Shown: positions 11,691 through 22,565 of the stretch, piece by piece
How positions within the stretch are numbered: position 1 is the stretch's first letter
How the letters are laid out: every line of letters begins with the position of its first letter
Assembly (NCBI GenBank): GCA_029582165.1
Contig: CM055877.1
Coordinates: 6,005,855-6,069,854 of the forward strand
DNA from: Portulaca oleracea
Taxonomy: Eukaryota > Streptophyta > Magnoliopsida > Caryophyllales > Portulacaceae
Length of the DNA stretch: 64,000 nt
Reading direction: 5' to 3'
Made by a program: the position numbers and the translations under genes
Notes under the pieces: model-generated
The model's database searches: none
Told to the model about the DNA's origin: nothing
What the model saw: the letters and a program-made list of their open reading frames with translations, nothing else

Positions 11691-11921
11691 TAGGGAGGCT
11701 AGTTCCATTCCAAAACTGCAGACAGAGAAGCTAGCATGCATCCCCCTGGCCCTTCTCCTTTCAAAGCTTAATCGACTCATGATGCAATTCAACCACGCAT
11801 GCAATGATGTGATGATGAATACAAATTAATGAACCACGAAAACAAATTGAATATATTAATAATAGCACAATTCAAGTGAATTAAGCTAAGTATACCCAGG
11901 AAAAATCCATATATATTCTCC

Positions 11922-12773
11922 CTACAGATCTATGAGTGCCAAGGTAGCAATAACTCCAGCAATTAGGGCTAAAACCAGAGCAGAGTTTGTAGAGACAACA
12001 TGGGGTGACGAGGAAGCATTTTTGTCACTGGTAGAGTCTAAAGCAACAGGGGTGGGACCCTCCTCATCCTCATCCTCAGCCGTGGGTGGTGCCAGCTCAT
12101 CTTCATCATCTTCTGACGTCGGCGGTGTTGGAAACTCGTCTACCTGTGGCGGCGGAAAGTAGTCGTCATCTATTTCGTCATCATTCCCCAGTGATGACGC
12201 GGGCGACGGTGGGTCCTCCTCCGACAATGCTGGCGGCGCTGGTGCAGGTTGAAACACCGGCGTTCTGGACCTGAGTGGGTCAGGCGGCGAGGTCAACGTG
12301 TCTTCTTCCGGCGGCGTCGGAACGAATACCGAAGACGGAGTTGCGGGCCTTATTTCAGGAGGCGGCGGGGGGAATATGTCTTCTTCAGGCGGCGGAGGTG
12401 TCTGCGACGGAGGCTTGAACACCGGAGACGCAGTAAACGACATTGTGGGGGCAGGTGGTGGGGTGATTGTCACTTCTTCTTGTGGCGGCTGTCGAGGAAC
12501 AGGTTCAGCTGTCTGTGGGATGAACTGCTCTGGCGGCTCTAGTTCGGGTGAGGGGGACATCTGGAAGGGCCTCGTGAACATGTCCATGAAACTCATCCGC
12601 GGTGGGTCCCGCGTCGGTGTTGGTGTTGGTGCTGGTGATGGTGCTGGCCCGGGTCCTGGTGCCGGCGCAGGTGCGGGCCCACGTGACTGTGCATCGGCAA
12701 AGCAGATAATAACTGCCAGTATTGATGATGTCACCATGAGCCAGTTCATCATATTTCCCCTTGTAATCTTCAT
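11922..12773 (-). CDS. proline-rich arabinogalactan-like protein with predicted GPI anchor
   Basis: An intact single-exon frame of 283 residues. Residues 8-28 form a hydrophobic signal peptide ending in FADA, so it should enter the secretory pathway. Residues about 33-54 are a run of Ala-Pro, Gly-Pro, Ser-Pro and Thr-Pro pairs, the arabinogalactan glycomodule in which proline is hydroxylated and glycosylated. The middle is rich in PPP and acidic EED/DDD blocks, as in chimeric AGP or extensin-like wall proteins. Residues 264-283 are hydrophobic after a small-residue region (NASSS), fitting a GPI-anchor signal and an outer plasma-membrane location. I used the first ATG; Met8 gives a more usual signal-peptide start and may be the real one. 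A TATA box lies 53 bp upstream. Likely role, by family: cell wall or cell-surface glycoprotein; its specific function is unknown. A probable broken relative lies at 42467-42780. Confidence 0.85.
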   Translation of the reverse strand: MKITRGNMMNWLMVTSSILAVIICFADAQSRGPAPAPAPGPGPAPSPAPTPTPTRDPPRMSFMDMFTRPFQMSPSPELEPPEQFIPQTAEPVPRQPPQEEVTITPPPAPTMSFTASPVFKPPSQTPPPPEEDIFPPPPPEIRPATPSSVFVPTPPEEDTLTSPPDPLRSRTPVFQPAPAPPALSEEDPPSPASSLGNDDEIDDDYFPPPQVDEFPTPPTSEDDEDELAPPTAEDEDEEGPTPVALDSTSDKNASSSPHVVSTNSALVLALIAGVIATLALIDL

Positions 12774-12825
12774 CTCTTATGTTATTGTTGGATTTCTTTG
12801 CTGCTTCAGCACGTACGTAATACTG

Positions 12826-12832
12826 TTATATA
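12826..12832 (-). promoter_or_regulatory. TATA box of the AGP-like gene
   Basis: The minus strand reads TATATAA, 53 bp upstream of the first ATG, leaving room for a short leader. Confidence 0.6.
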
Positions 12833-12839
12833 GGATCCG

Positions 12840-13400
12840 CGCCATGCCAACTTGTCTATACTAAAAGAATAAAAACACAGAATCTCAACCAGGACTATTT
12901 CGTACATTACATAAAACCACGAATGTACTTACACGATCGATCAGTTCTGGTTCTCCACTATGAACAGACCTTTTCAGTTCTGTCTGACAAATTACAGCGG
13001 CTTATTCCGTACACTACCATATAGTACTACAAGTATACGGAGATAATTAGTCAGTACTGGTTCTCCACTATGAAGAGACTGGTAAATAAATCATATATGC
13101 TCTGTCATGAACTGTGATTGCCAATTTGCCATTGTTAATTTTATTTATTTGTTCAATTGGACGAGTAAATGACTTTTTTAAACGTAAGAATTAGTAGTGT
13201 TGCCTAAATTATGGATCAAGTTGCGTGATTACTTGATGACCTCACCTGATAATTAATAAGTTGAATTCTCAAACCTGTGTAAATTAAGATTGCCTGCTCG
13301 AATAGTATGAAGGATCACATTTGGCCTCAGCTGGACAAGGGAGAGCATATTATATTATTGTCAGCTTAGAAGACAGACCCTGATGAATAAAAGGTCAAAT
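12840..13400 (-). promoter_or_regulatory. upstream region of the AGP-like gene with a repeated module, similar to 43.2-43.8 kb
   Basis: A module with GGTTCTCCACTATGAA and AGAC occurs twice (about 12950 and 13058). The stretch 13050-13370 resembles 43540-43790, sharing CTCCACTATGA, TTACTTGATGACCTCA and TCAGCTTAGAA in the same order. It is placed as the promoter-proximal region of the minus-strand gene. Any regulatory role is inferred. Confidence 0.5.
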
Positions 13401-13475
13401 TTTGCAGAAAGTTGCAGGATGAAGGATCAAAGGACATACTGATCTTACAACTACATGGACGTAATAATCTTACAA

Positions 13476-13518
13476 CCCCCCCCCCCCCCCCAACACACAC
13501 ACAAAAAAAAAAAAAAAA
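13476..13518. repeat. compound simple repeat: poly-C, (CA)n, poly-A
   Basis: About sixteen C residues are followed by a short CA run and then a long A run. Length is likely to vary and may be mis-assembled. Confidence 0.9.
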
Positions 13519-13689
13519 GCTTAGGAACATCAGAACACAATCTTCTTCTATGATTCAGATGGACAATCTAAACTGTTTTAGTTGGTCTGTTTATGACGTC
13601 AGTTTGTTGATCCCCTTCTTAATTGGTTGGTTTGTTTATCAGTTTGATGTCAAATCAACCTTTAGGAATAGAGAATTGGACGAAGAAGT

Positions 13690-15120
13690 GTAGGTTGCTT
13701 AGTCTAAAGGGTTCGTAATTGAAGGAGAAGAAGGTAAGGTTTACATACTCAAAAAGGCTTTATATGGCCTCAAATAGGCTCCACGATCATGGTACAGTGA
13801 ATTGATTCTTATTTCAAGAGCATGGATTTGAAAATAGTCAGAACGAGCCTACTCAATCTTTACATTAAAAGGCACGGTACTTCTGATTTCTCATTGTATG
13901 TCTATATGTTAATGATATGATTTGTATGTGGTCCTGTGAGTATGTTGTGCAAGAATTTAAGTCCTATATGGAGAAAAATAATCGAAATGTCATACTTGGG
14001 TTTGTTGCATAATGTTTTTGGGCTTTAGGTTAGTCAGATGTAGTGCTGGTAAAATTTCGTCCGACCCGAATTACCCAAATTGTCCGGTCCGGAAAGAACC
14101 GGGTCTGGACATAGAATTTTCGTCCGAATTTTGACATTGACCGAATATTCGTACATAAAATTTCTCTTTTTTCCATTGACCGAACACGTTTTTTGCTTCG
14201 TCCGAATTGTTCGACCCGAAATAAAACCGGGTCAAAACATGAATTTCTCGTCCAAATTTTGACATTTTCCGAATTTACCCGAACCCGAATTTTTCCCAGC
14301 ACTAGTAAGATGGAAGATGAGATTTTTATTCATTCGCAAAAGAAGTATGTTGTTGATTTGTTGAGAAAACTCAACATGTTGAATTGTAACTCTATGCTTA
14401 CACCCATGAATATGAATGACAAGCTTACAGTTAGTGATAGCACAATCATGAATGGCAGATGCAAAGCAGTTTAGGGGCATTGTTGGTGGTTTGAATTATC
14501 TATGTCATACCAGGCCTGACATTACATTTTTTGTAAGTGTGATGTCAAGATCATGCACAACCCATCAACACATCATTTGGGAGCAGCCAACGAATTATTC
14601 GCTATGTTGTTGCTGGAACACTTAATTTTGGAGTTTGGTACTCGAGGGTATCAAAATTCAAGCTGTTTGAAGGATCGAAGGGGTACTTCTAGGTGCCTAT
14701 TCCCACTCGTGTCTAGTCGCTATTTCGTGGCCTTCAAAGAAACAAGACATACTAGCTTTGTCTTCTTCAGAAGCATAATATGTTGCAGTTACGAGTGCTT
14801 CCTGTCATGTTGTTTGGTTGCGAAGGTTGTTGGCTAACTTCCTTCACTATCAAGAAGGTGCTACAAAGATGTTTTGTGACAACAAAGCTATAATTTCCAT
14901 GACTAAGAATCCAACTTTTCATAGTCATACAAAACACATTGACATCCGATGCTATTTTATTCAAAAGTTAGTTGCATATGGAGATGTAAATCTGACTTAA
15001 TGTAACACAAACAAGTAAGTTGCTAAAATTCTCACAAAAATCGCTTCCGTGAGCCAATCATGAATTCTTCAGATTGAAGATGGGTGTCACAAGTTTTGAA
15101 GCAAAAGGGAATGTTGATTA
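13690..15120 (+). pseudogene. decayed copia RT-RNase H fragment
   Basis: Several frames carry copia pol motifs in the right order. About 13735-13800 reads VYILKKALYGLK then APRSWYSEL (RT thumb-side region), and 13895-13925 resembles the YVND catalytic segment. About 14315-14470 covers the region between RT and RNase H (SQKKYVVDLLRKLNM), and 14490-14540 reads GGLNYLCHTRPDIT. About 14850-14990 is RNase H, with DNKAIISMTKNP and the final SHTKHIDIR box. Stops and frameshifts are frequent and a hAT MITE splits it at 14041-14304. The sequence just after (about 15112-15320, starting TGTTGATTAATTGC) may be the start of its 3' LTR. It is inactive. Confidence 0.8.
14041..14304. mobile_element. hAT-like MITE inside the copia relic
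   Basis: Ends TAGTGCTGG and CCAGCACTA are perfect inverted repeats flanked by GTCAGATG (14033-14040) and GTAAGATG (14305-14312). The body is rich in CCGAA and GGGTC motifs. It interrupts the RT frame of the host copia relic. Confidence 0.85.
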
Positions 15121-15319
15121 ATTGCTTCAAAAAAATTAGTTTGCTTAACTTTAAGAACTTTTTATTAGCAAGTATGCTTTCCCTTTTTTTAGTTCAGAAA
15201 AATCTAGGTTGTTGTCACTTTCTTATCTTTAGTTTCTGATTTTTAGGAGTTTTACATTCAATTGTTTCTATAAATTAACCTTGATTCAATGAGAATTAGA
15301 ACAATAATACAAAAAATGG

Positions 15320-16440
15320 TGAAATTCCACACCAAATAGTCATAGCTACAGTAAGATGACGTATTTAGAACTAGAAAACCAAATCATGACCAAAGAAACA
15401 ACATAGGAAAACAAACAGCGCTATAAGAGCTACTTTTTTAAATGAAAATGATTAGTATGACAATAACCATTTTTTAAAATGGAAAGAAAAACCAAAAGCC
15501 TCTATTTTGCAACCTAGACTAAAATCAATGCCTCCTAACAAACATACACTCTAATAACAGAAGAATTAACAATTTTGCAGAAACTGATGTTGCAGGGCCA
15601 AATAACGAAATTATACTAATGCATAGTTGGAACATATACATGATAAAACTCCAACCTAGATCCCAAATAATAATTTTAAAAAAAAAGCGTCAAAGAAAAT
15701 AAAATATGGCAACAAATAATACTAACATGAACATAAAGGAAAGACGAATACCTTTGTGCTCCTACGACACGTCAAATCCAATCGCATGCAAGAGCCCTAA
15801 ATGAAACTAAGAAGAAATTCACATATTACCTAGATTCACACTAATAACACCAAATTGACATCAATAAAAGTTTATTATCTAAAAACACTAATTTCAATTT
15901 CAATACAATTGAAATGTTCTTACCTCTTAAACTGATCTTGAATTTGATGATCGAACAATCTGACTAAGATGCAACTTAAAACCCAAATGAAACTTTCAAC
16001 AAATTCAATTATTTGTATTCCCATATACAAACTCAAAGTTCAAAATACTGTCCTTTTAATTCTATGAAAATTTTATGAAAAATGGAGGATCACCTGGAAT
16101 TGCACCTTCGTAGTATATTAGCATGATTGAATTCGTACTTCAGACTTTCAATAACACCCGCGAGGAATGGATGAGACAGAGACTGAGATTAGAGAGAATC
16201 GGAGAGACGATGCGAAGAGAGGTTTCCTGGTTTTTTCACTTTCTTGCGAGGATGAGACACTGTTGACACAGAAAGGGAGAACACTAATGATAATGACATA
16301 AATAGAAATGAGTATTTCAAGGCAAGGACATAGATGGGAAGTAACATTTGTGACATACTTCGTTCTTAGATTCTTTTAATAAGGTTGTAGATATCACTTC
16401 TTTCCCAACATCATTTAGTTGCCAACAACGCTTAATATAT
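15320..16440. other. gene-free stretch with possible exon remnants on the minus strand
   Basis: Minus-strand segments 16094-16260, 15924-15963 and about 15753-15796 have splice-like borders (CCAG/GTGATC, TTAG/TCAG, AGAG/GTAAG, TTAG/GGCT). The first holds an ATG at 16124 (complement). When spliced, the frame stops early in the third segment, so this is not a convincing gene. The rest is AT-rich with no motif seen. Confidence 0.3.
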
Positions 16441-16441
16441 A

Positions 16442-16631
16442 GCTTTGTTCTTTGGATTGGATAAAATGAAGTTTGGATGGATTAGTTGGATCGGATTGGA
16501 TTGGATTGAATAAGTTATAATACTTTTTTGGGGAATTATGTTTTTAGAGAGAAAACTTTTTTGAGGAATTATGTAAAGTTGGATTAGATTGGATTGGATT
16601 GAAAAGAATTACCAATCCAAAGAACCGAGCC
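16442..16631. mobile_element. MITE with TTCTTTGGATTGG termini
   Basis: The left end GCTTTGTTCTTTGGATTGG and right end CCAATCCAAAGAACCGAGCC form an imperfect inverted pair of about 19 bp. The interior repeats GGATTGGATTGGATTGAA. The termini resemble those of the element at 20773-20999. No clean target duplication was found. Confidence 0.65.
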
Positions 16632-17273
16632 AAGTTGTCACAAGGGAAAAGGCAAACCGAATCAAACCACCGATCCATGGGTTAAAAGTGTTATATACTT
16701 AATTTATTTTATGTTGTTTTTCACCAAATTTCTCCTATCATATAATCTTAGTATTTTTCTTGCTTTATTCCATCTCCTAGCCTATATTACCTGGATTCAT
16801 TGGTCCGACATGATAAAAATTATGAACACGAGGACAAAGTATTCAAGGATTTGATACGGAAGGCGAAACACGACCTGTAAATTGCATAATATATATTTAA
16901 TTATATTAGAAGTGAAATATTGTAAACTTTTTAAAGGCATCCTCAAAAATTATAGACCTAGAGACACTTTAGTCTAAATTGATTTAACTTGGAGAATGTA
17001 TTCAACCCAATTTTTAAAAAGCCCAAACAAATTGCTTCCACTTTAGTTTGAAAATAATCAAAATAAAAAAGACGAAATGACCCAACAAAAAACTCTATAT
17101 ACGTTATAGTGGTTGGTAATACACATATTTTTAATAGTAATTGGAAAAGGTGGTCTCTACAACAAATGGTCACCAGAAAGTCTTCTCTGGCACCACTGCC
17201 ATGGCTGCTGCCCTAGTTGTAGGATTTGTTCACCACTTTCATGAGGAGTTTCTCGGTTTCTATCATTTCCCAC

Positions 17274-17547
17274 TGTTAGAGTATAAAATCATTCCTGGGG
17301 CTTCAACCATCAGCTTAAGCTTTTGGTTGAGATGGTTTCACATGGTATCAGAGCCAGACCAATAAACAAGAGGTCTTAGGTTCGAATCTCAGTACCCCCA
17401 TATTTAATTGCGCAAGGTAAAGAGGGCCTTTGCAGCATCCACGCTTCAAGCCCAAAGGCCATTCGCGTGAGGGGGCGTGTTAGAATATAAAATCATTCTT
17501 TGGAGCTTCAACCATCAGCTTAAGCTTTTGGTTGAGGTGGTTTCACA
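17274..17547 (+). mobile_element. complete SMART-type mini LTR retrotransposon, 274 bp
   Basis: Two direct repeats act as LTRs: 17274-17342 (69 bp) and 17478-17547 (70 bp). Both start TGTTAGA and end TTTCACA and differ at only a few bases. Directly after the left one is TGGTATCAGAGCCAG, a primer-binding site complementary to the initiator methionine tRNA. Directly before the right one is the purine-rich GTGAGGGGG. Flanks CCCAC (17269-17273) and TCCAC (17548-17552) look like a 5-bp target duplication with one change. It cannot code for protein and must have moved with proteins from other elements. Size and layout fit the SMART class of very small plant LTR elements. Confidence 0.85.
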
Positions 17548-18340
17548 TCCACTAGCAGCCAACTTTCTACCCCCATGTCTGGCCAACCTCAGCGTGTCAG
17601 ACTTGTGTCTCATGTCAGGATCCGTTAGGTCGTGCCGACCGGTACGGCAGCTCTCACAGGCGAGTCCAGATATCGTAGCTAATAAGTCAAAACCAAGCAA
17701 GTGGTGGAAAGATAGTGCAAAAATGGTGAAAATGGAAAAGCAAAACCTAAGCTTTTTAAGTGAAAAAGCATGGTTGGATGTCGGTTAAGTACTATACGAA
17801 GCCATCTAGGCTATTCGAGCATTCATTTCCACAATCACAATATGCATCTTGCCACGAGCTTTTGTGAACCATCGCCATGCTTTTAGAGTATGATCATGAT
17901 TTTCCATTCCTCCAATGGTGACAATTATAAGACTTTCATTAGTTGATCTAGTGTTTTAAATTTGTTAATTAATTGATTGTTTGGATTTTGAATTAGCATA
18001 ATTCGAATTTGCCTCGCAAAATACTGACCACTGACCGACTCGGACATTTAAAAAAAATACATTATTGTCACTAAAAGTTCGTTCAAATTTAAAAATCAAT
18101 CTATCGATAATCGATCATTATTCGATTTAAATTGAGCCAGGTCTAGGAAAAGAAACCAGGGTTCAGATTGTCCAAATTTTGAGAGAAAATCCGGGTTCGA
18201 TCATTTTAGACAATTGGACTATGTCCTGACCTGATTTGTGAGTGAACATGGGTGGGCTCTTAATTACCTTTATGTCCAATAAAATATGGACATAGGACAA
18301 TTCGGACGTCACTCAATCAGACATTATTCGGTCATTCCAA
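17548..18340. other. gene-free stretch
   Basis: No supported gene. The right edge near 18315-18345 ends in GGTCATTCCAACACTA, which resembles the inverted terminus TAGTGCTGG of the MITE at 14041, but no left partner was found. Confidence 0.4.
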
Positions 18341-18417
18341 CACTAAATGTATGAGGTTGCCTTTATATATAATTCGGACACGGGACATTCGGACACGGGA
18401 CATTCGGGTACGAGTTC

Positions 18418-19097
18418 GATCTCAATGTCTGAATTACATATTAAACAGGTTACCGGTAATAGAATTTTGATTGATTTGGCCGGACTTGAATTTTCGCCCG
18501 CCCTGATTTTCAACTTTCGCAATGATGAATATAATTTTTGAATTTTTGGAGCCCAAGGTTTATGCGCTTTAGATTTGGAGCTAGCTGCGTGCATAATCCT
18601 GCAGTGTGATCGTGATGAACATGATGTGTTTTTAGCTCAATCTTAGTCGCATGTATTTTGGTTAGGAATGACAATGAGTCGGGTTTGGATCAGGTCGACC
18701 CAAACTCAGATCCGCTTAACTTTTTTCGGATCCAAACCCATCTTAATAGGTCGGGTTTGACTCAGTTTGGGTCAGGGACAAGACCCACTGTCATCCATAA
18801 TCTTGGTGAAGCTATAGTAAATTTGGGGAAGTTGTTCAATCTTGTTTGTCTTCTTAGCTCGATAAGTAGTAAAGTCCTTCCTTCATGGTCAATGAGTTCA
18901 ACAACACATGCATGCATTCTCATCCAAAAAAGTGGGTTGGGTCGATACCAATCATTCATGAGTGTTAGGCAACCACTTGTTTCCCCATACCTTCACACTT
19001 CATCCATCATCAATACTCCCCACATCGAATCCTTCCCAAGGAATTCCCTAACACGTAAAATGCTAAGCATCATAAATATTAAGGTCTACTCTACGGA
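18418..19097 (+). repeat. duplicated block, copy 2 (partner at 3010-3830)
   Basis: Same order of landmarks as copy 1, including GGTTTATGCGCTTTAGATTT and GGAATTCCCTAACACGTAAA. It lacks the 65-bp internal tandem duplication of copy 1. The match ends at about 19097, shortly before a TA microsatellite. Confidence 0.85.
18662..18799. mobile_element. hAT-like MITE in duplicated block copy 2
   Basis: Same element and position as 3254-3435. It is flanked by ATTTTGGT (18654-18661) and ATCTTGGT (18800-18807). Confidence 0.7.
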
Positions 19098-19146
19098 CCC
19101 ATGCCGAAAAAATAAAATTTATACGTAGAGTTGTTAGATAAAAATA

Positions 19147-19149
<3 letters not shown>

Positions 19150-19203
<54 letters not shown>
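19150..19203. repeat. (TA)n microsatellite
   Basis: Uninterrupted TA dinucleotides over about 54 bp, next to the end of the duplicated block. Confidence 0.95.
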
Positions 19204-19206
<3 letters not shown>

Positions 19207-19491
19207 AACTGAATGTCATAAAAGCTGGTTTTTTTTTAGTTATTCTCTATAAATATGGGAAATTCTAAATAGTAGACACCAACTATTATCTATTCCAAGT
19301 TGTCAACACCTTTTTAACATATTTCAAATTGTATGCTGAATTAGCAAACAATTCCATCCCGTACACCTTGCTTCAACTATAATTAGGGATAGCAAAAAAA
19401 ACGAAATAAAATTTTGAGTTGAGCAATATGCAAACTTTTTGCGCCTATATTTGGTGTTTGGATACTACTTATTTAAATTGTTTTAGACTTA

Positions 19492-20616
19492 GGGTGTGTT
19501 TGGTTGGCCGGAAAATCATTTTCTGAAAAATGATTTTCCCATTTTCCGGTGTTTGGTGACCGGAAAATAGAGAAAATCATTATGATTTTCCCCCACCTAT
19601 TTGTAACTTGTTTTCTTAAGTCAGACCCAAAAAAAATCATTTTCCCGGTCCATTTTCCAGCTCCATTTTCCCTGTCTATTACCATTGTCCCGATCCAATT
19701 AGCATTTTCTAGTCCAGTTGTCCCAACGCTAGGGTTAGCGTTCCTCGCAGGCAGTCATTCTCATCTTTCTCATTCTCTCTCTGAAGCTTTGATCCTTTCC
19801 ATGGCAGATTAGGGTTTAATTCGAACCTTGTTGTTTCTCTCCATGGCATATTCGAATCTTACAGCCGAAAGCTTCCTCCAGTAGTTGAGACTCCACCACC
19901 CATTCACTGTTGCCCGACCCTTCTCTCTCCCAGGGCGGCGTGACCTCCTCCGCCACCGTCCTCCGCCGTCCATTCTCACCACCACCACCGATTCTCCCTC
20001 CATTAATCCCGACGACCTCCGGCCACATTCTGAACCTCGCTTCAGCTCTCTTCTTTTCACTTCTTGTACTCAATTTCTTCCGAGAACAAAGAAAAAGAAG
20101 ATCGAGAAAGAAATGAGGACTCCGGCGCCGGAAAACGGTCATCTCCTGGAGATCTCCCTGATCTTCGCCCAAGGCCTCAAGCCTCCCACCGCCACCCTCT
20201 GCCGCCTGCAGACGTATGTCGTCGCCTGGGTGGACTCCTCCGCCAAGCTCCGGTCACGAATAGACCGCGTCGGCGGCCCAAACCCTACCTGGAACGACAA
20301 GTACATCTTCCGCGTGGATGTAATGACTCAAATGACATGGACAAGTTTTGTAATCCTTTAACCATTTTCCTTATTGCATTTTCCTCATTGCCAAACATGT
20401 GAAAATCATTTTTGAAGAAAATTATTTTCCTATGTCCCAAACAGGTGAAAATGGTTTCCCAAGAAAATAATTTTTCTTTGTGCCAAACACTTAAAGAATT
20501 TTTTTTTATATATAATAAGTTCCAAGTTATCAATTGAAAATCCATTTCTAGGAAAATTATTTTCCAAAGAAAACCATTTTCCTATAAGATCATTTTCCTT
20601 TGCACCAAACACACCC
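19492..20616. mobile_element. PIF/Harbinger-like element carrying a captured gene fragment
   Basis: Left end GGGTGTGTTTGGT and right end ACCAAACACACCC are perfect 13-bp inverted repeats flanked by TTA on both sides (19489-19491 and 20617-20619). A TTA duplication and GG-start termini fit PIF/Harbinger (Tourist). Subterminal regions repeat GGAAAATNATTTTC-type units on both sides. The centre, about 19700-20361, is GC-richer, pyrimidine-rich and gene-like, and encodes part of a C2 domain. No transposase is present. Confidence 0.8.
20113..20361 (+). pseudogene. captured C2-domain gene fragment
   Basis: The frame from the ATG at 20113 gives 82 residues. From about residue 11 it reads LEISLIFAQGLK, then RLQTYVVAWVD, and near residue 60 NPTWNDKYIFRV. 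These are the first strands of a plant C2 domain, which binds membrane lipid, often in a calcium-dependent way. The domain breaks off after FRVDV, where the subterminal repeat of the mobile element begins, so at least half is missing. A 5' UTR-like CT-rich leader precedes the ATG, as if the 5' end of a gene had been taken up. Expression from its own promoter fragment cannot be excluded; a working protein is unlikely. Confidence 0.7.
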
Positions 20617-20772
20617 TTAGTGTAATAATCAAATTTTCTTCTATGATAATTTCAAGATTATTAATATATTTTGCCAAATATTAACATTAGACATCGCGCG
20701 AATGCACATGCACAAATTAGTACTATGTAATTTAAAAGTAAACTTTTTTTAATATTTATTAAAACTTATTTT

Positions 20773-20999
20773 GGCCTTGTTCTTTGGTTAAGTAGGATAT
20801 AACTCTCCCAACCTATTCTAACTTATCCAAACTTATCCAAACATATCCAAACTTATAACAATTTCCCAAAAAAACATCCACTCTAAATACACAATTTCCG
20901 AAAAAGAATTATAACTTATCATAACTTATCCCAACTTATCCTAACTTATTTTAACTTATCCATCTAAACCTAAAAATAATCTAACCAAAGAACAAGACC
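20773..20999. mobile_element. hAT-like MITE, 227 bp
   Basis: Left GGCCTTGTTCTTTGGTTA and right TAACCAAAGAACAAGACC form an inverted pair with one change. Flanks CTTATTTT (20765-20772) and TTTATTTA (21000-21007) are a weak 8-bp duplication. The interior repeats AACTTATCC. Confidence 0.7.
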
Positions 21000-21007
21000 T
21001 TTATTTA

Positions 21008-22140
21008 ACAAATCAACAAATCTTACGTACCCTTAATCCTATTCACATTGTTGTTCTAGCAGTACTCATTATACCTTCGACCAGCACCAGCTCCACCTAT
21101 GACAATCTCAACAAGTGATCATGTCTTTCACTAACAAGTAACAAGTGATCATGTCTTTCATCAACTCATATTATGAAGGGGTCCCCATGTTCATTAATAT
21201 CTTTGTAACGTGTCATAATTTTGGTAGCATAGACGAATATTACTGTATTTTTTTCCTCAATTATTTTTCAAAGTTTAAAAAGATCAAAAGTTCATATCAT
21301 ATAGGCTTCATAAATCAACAAAATAATGGCAAAGCAATAATAAACAAACAAACATGATCATAAAACTCAAACACTAGAACAAATCCTGCAAGACTTCAAG
21401 TTAACCTACTTCCAATTGTACAATTGGAAGTTTACATTAGTTTTTTTTCTTTTATCATTCAAAGTTTGAAGAGGCCGAAGAGCTCATAACAGTATGACAA
21501 CTATAAAATCCAACGAGGAACATCATAGCATAGACAGCTAAAAATCATAAATCAGAATTAATTCTTTGTATGTTTCTCTCTCTTCATCATTTATCTAGGG
21601 TTCTCTTCTTCTTTTTTATTTTATTTTATTAGTTTAAGTCTGTCGAAATCAACTTCTTAATGTACTCATATGCATGGAGGGAAGATTGCCTATATCTAGA
21701 CTCTCATAGACCTCGCATTAGTAGAACTAGATTGAGGAACGTTATGATATTTTATCTCTTTGTCATTTCTCCTCCAACAAGTTCGTAGAAGTCTTATACA
21801 TTATCCTCACCAATGAAACCAATACTACAATTAAACTTTGTCATTTTACGTGACATCTCCTCCAAACTAAGAAGCTTTAATTTTCTTGTGGATTTGAATT
21901 GTATGACATAAGCAGTTGGATCACTGGATTTGATGTATATTAGATTATTAGGTGAAATTAATTAAGGGTATGTCCAATTGTCCACTGAAAGCTTGTACGT
22001 ATGGCTTCATTTAATACCCTTTCCTTGATGATCCCCAACTAACCAGCCAACCAACCATTTCTGGCCCGTTCAAAGTCCAAGCGTAGCTATTTGCCAAATG
22101 GTCCATCTCCCATCAACCACATTCACCCAAAATTAAAGGC
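21008..22140. other. AT-rich gene-free stretch
   Basis: It holds only a short local duplication near 21110-21165 (CAAGTGATCATGTCTTTCA twice). No coding region or element is supported. Confidence 0.5.
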
Positions 22141-22145
22141 ACCCT

Positions 22146-22154
22146 CTATAAATA
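22146..22154 (+). promoter_or_regulatory. orphan TATA box
   Basis: CTATAAATA sits in a CA-rich, promoter-like stretch (about 22040-22240) followed by a leader-like CATCTCACATCC region. No gene follows; repeat sequence begins about 100 bp downstream. It may be the remains of a promoter cut off by insertions. Confidence 0.4.
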
Positions 22155-22565
22155 ACTACTTAACTCATCTTCCTTCTCATACCATCTCACATCCCAATTC
22201 TTGTTTGCCAAAAAAAAAATAAAAAATTCCCAATTCCATCCTAATGCCATTATTATTTTATTTTGAGGTGTTTGGTACCAGCCTTTTAGACAGTTTTTAC
22301 TTTTTTTTGGACACTCTTAATTTTTATATCAAGATTAAAAGCTATCTAACATGTTTGATAAATAGTTTTTCATATAAGTTTTTTGAATCTAAGATGTTAA
22401 TTTTCAAAAAACAACTTAAAGAAGCTTTTTGAGGCAGATTTTCACAAACAACTAATTTACTAAACACATTTCGTACAATCAACTAACTCAACTAGTTAAA
22501 GTCAAACAATTAATCTAAATAGCTAACAGCTACCATTTAACAGTTAAAAGCAACCAACTAATAGC

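Noticed and set aside
11932..12864. Plus-strand open frames opposite the AGP-like gene, with Gly- and Ser-rich products.
   Set aside because: They mirror the proline codons of the minus-strand gene, which has the signal peptide, glycomodule and GPI tail.
17343..17405. GGTTCGAATCTC near 17391 looks like a tRNA B box, suggesting a tRNA gene or SINE.
   Set aside because: It lies inside the SMART between the primer-binding site and the purine tract. There is no matching A box at the right spacing and no cloverleaf.
18347..18594. Open frames on both strands near 18343-18594 as a gene.
   Set aside because: They lie at and across the start of the duplicated block, and the partner at 3010 does not preserve the frames.
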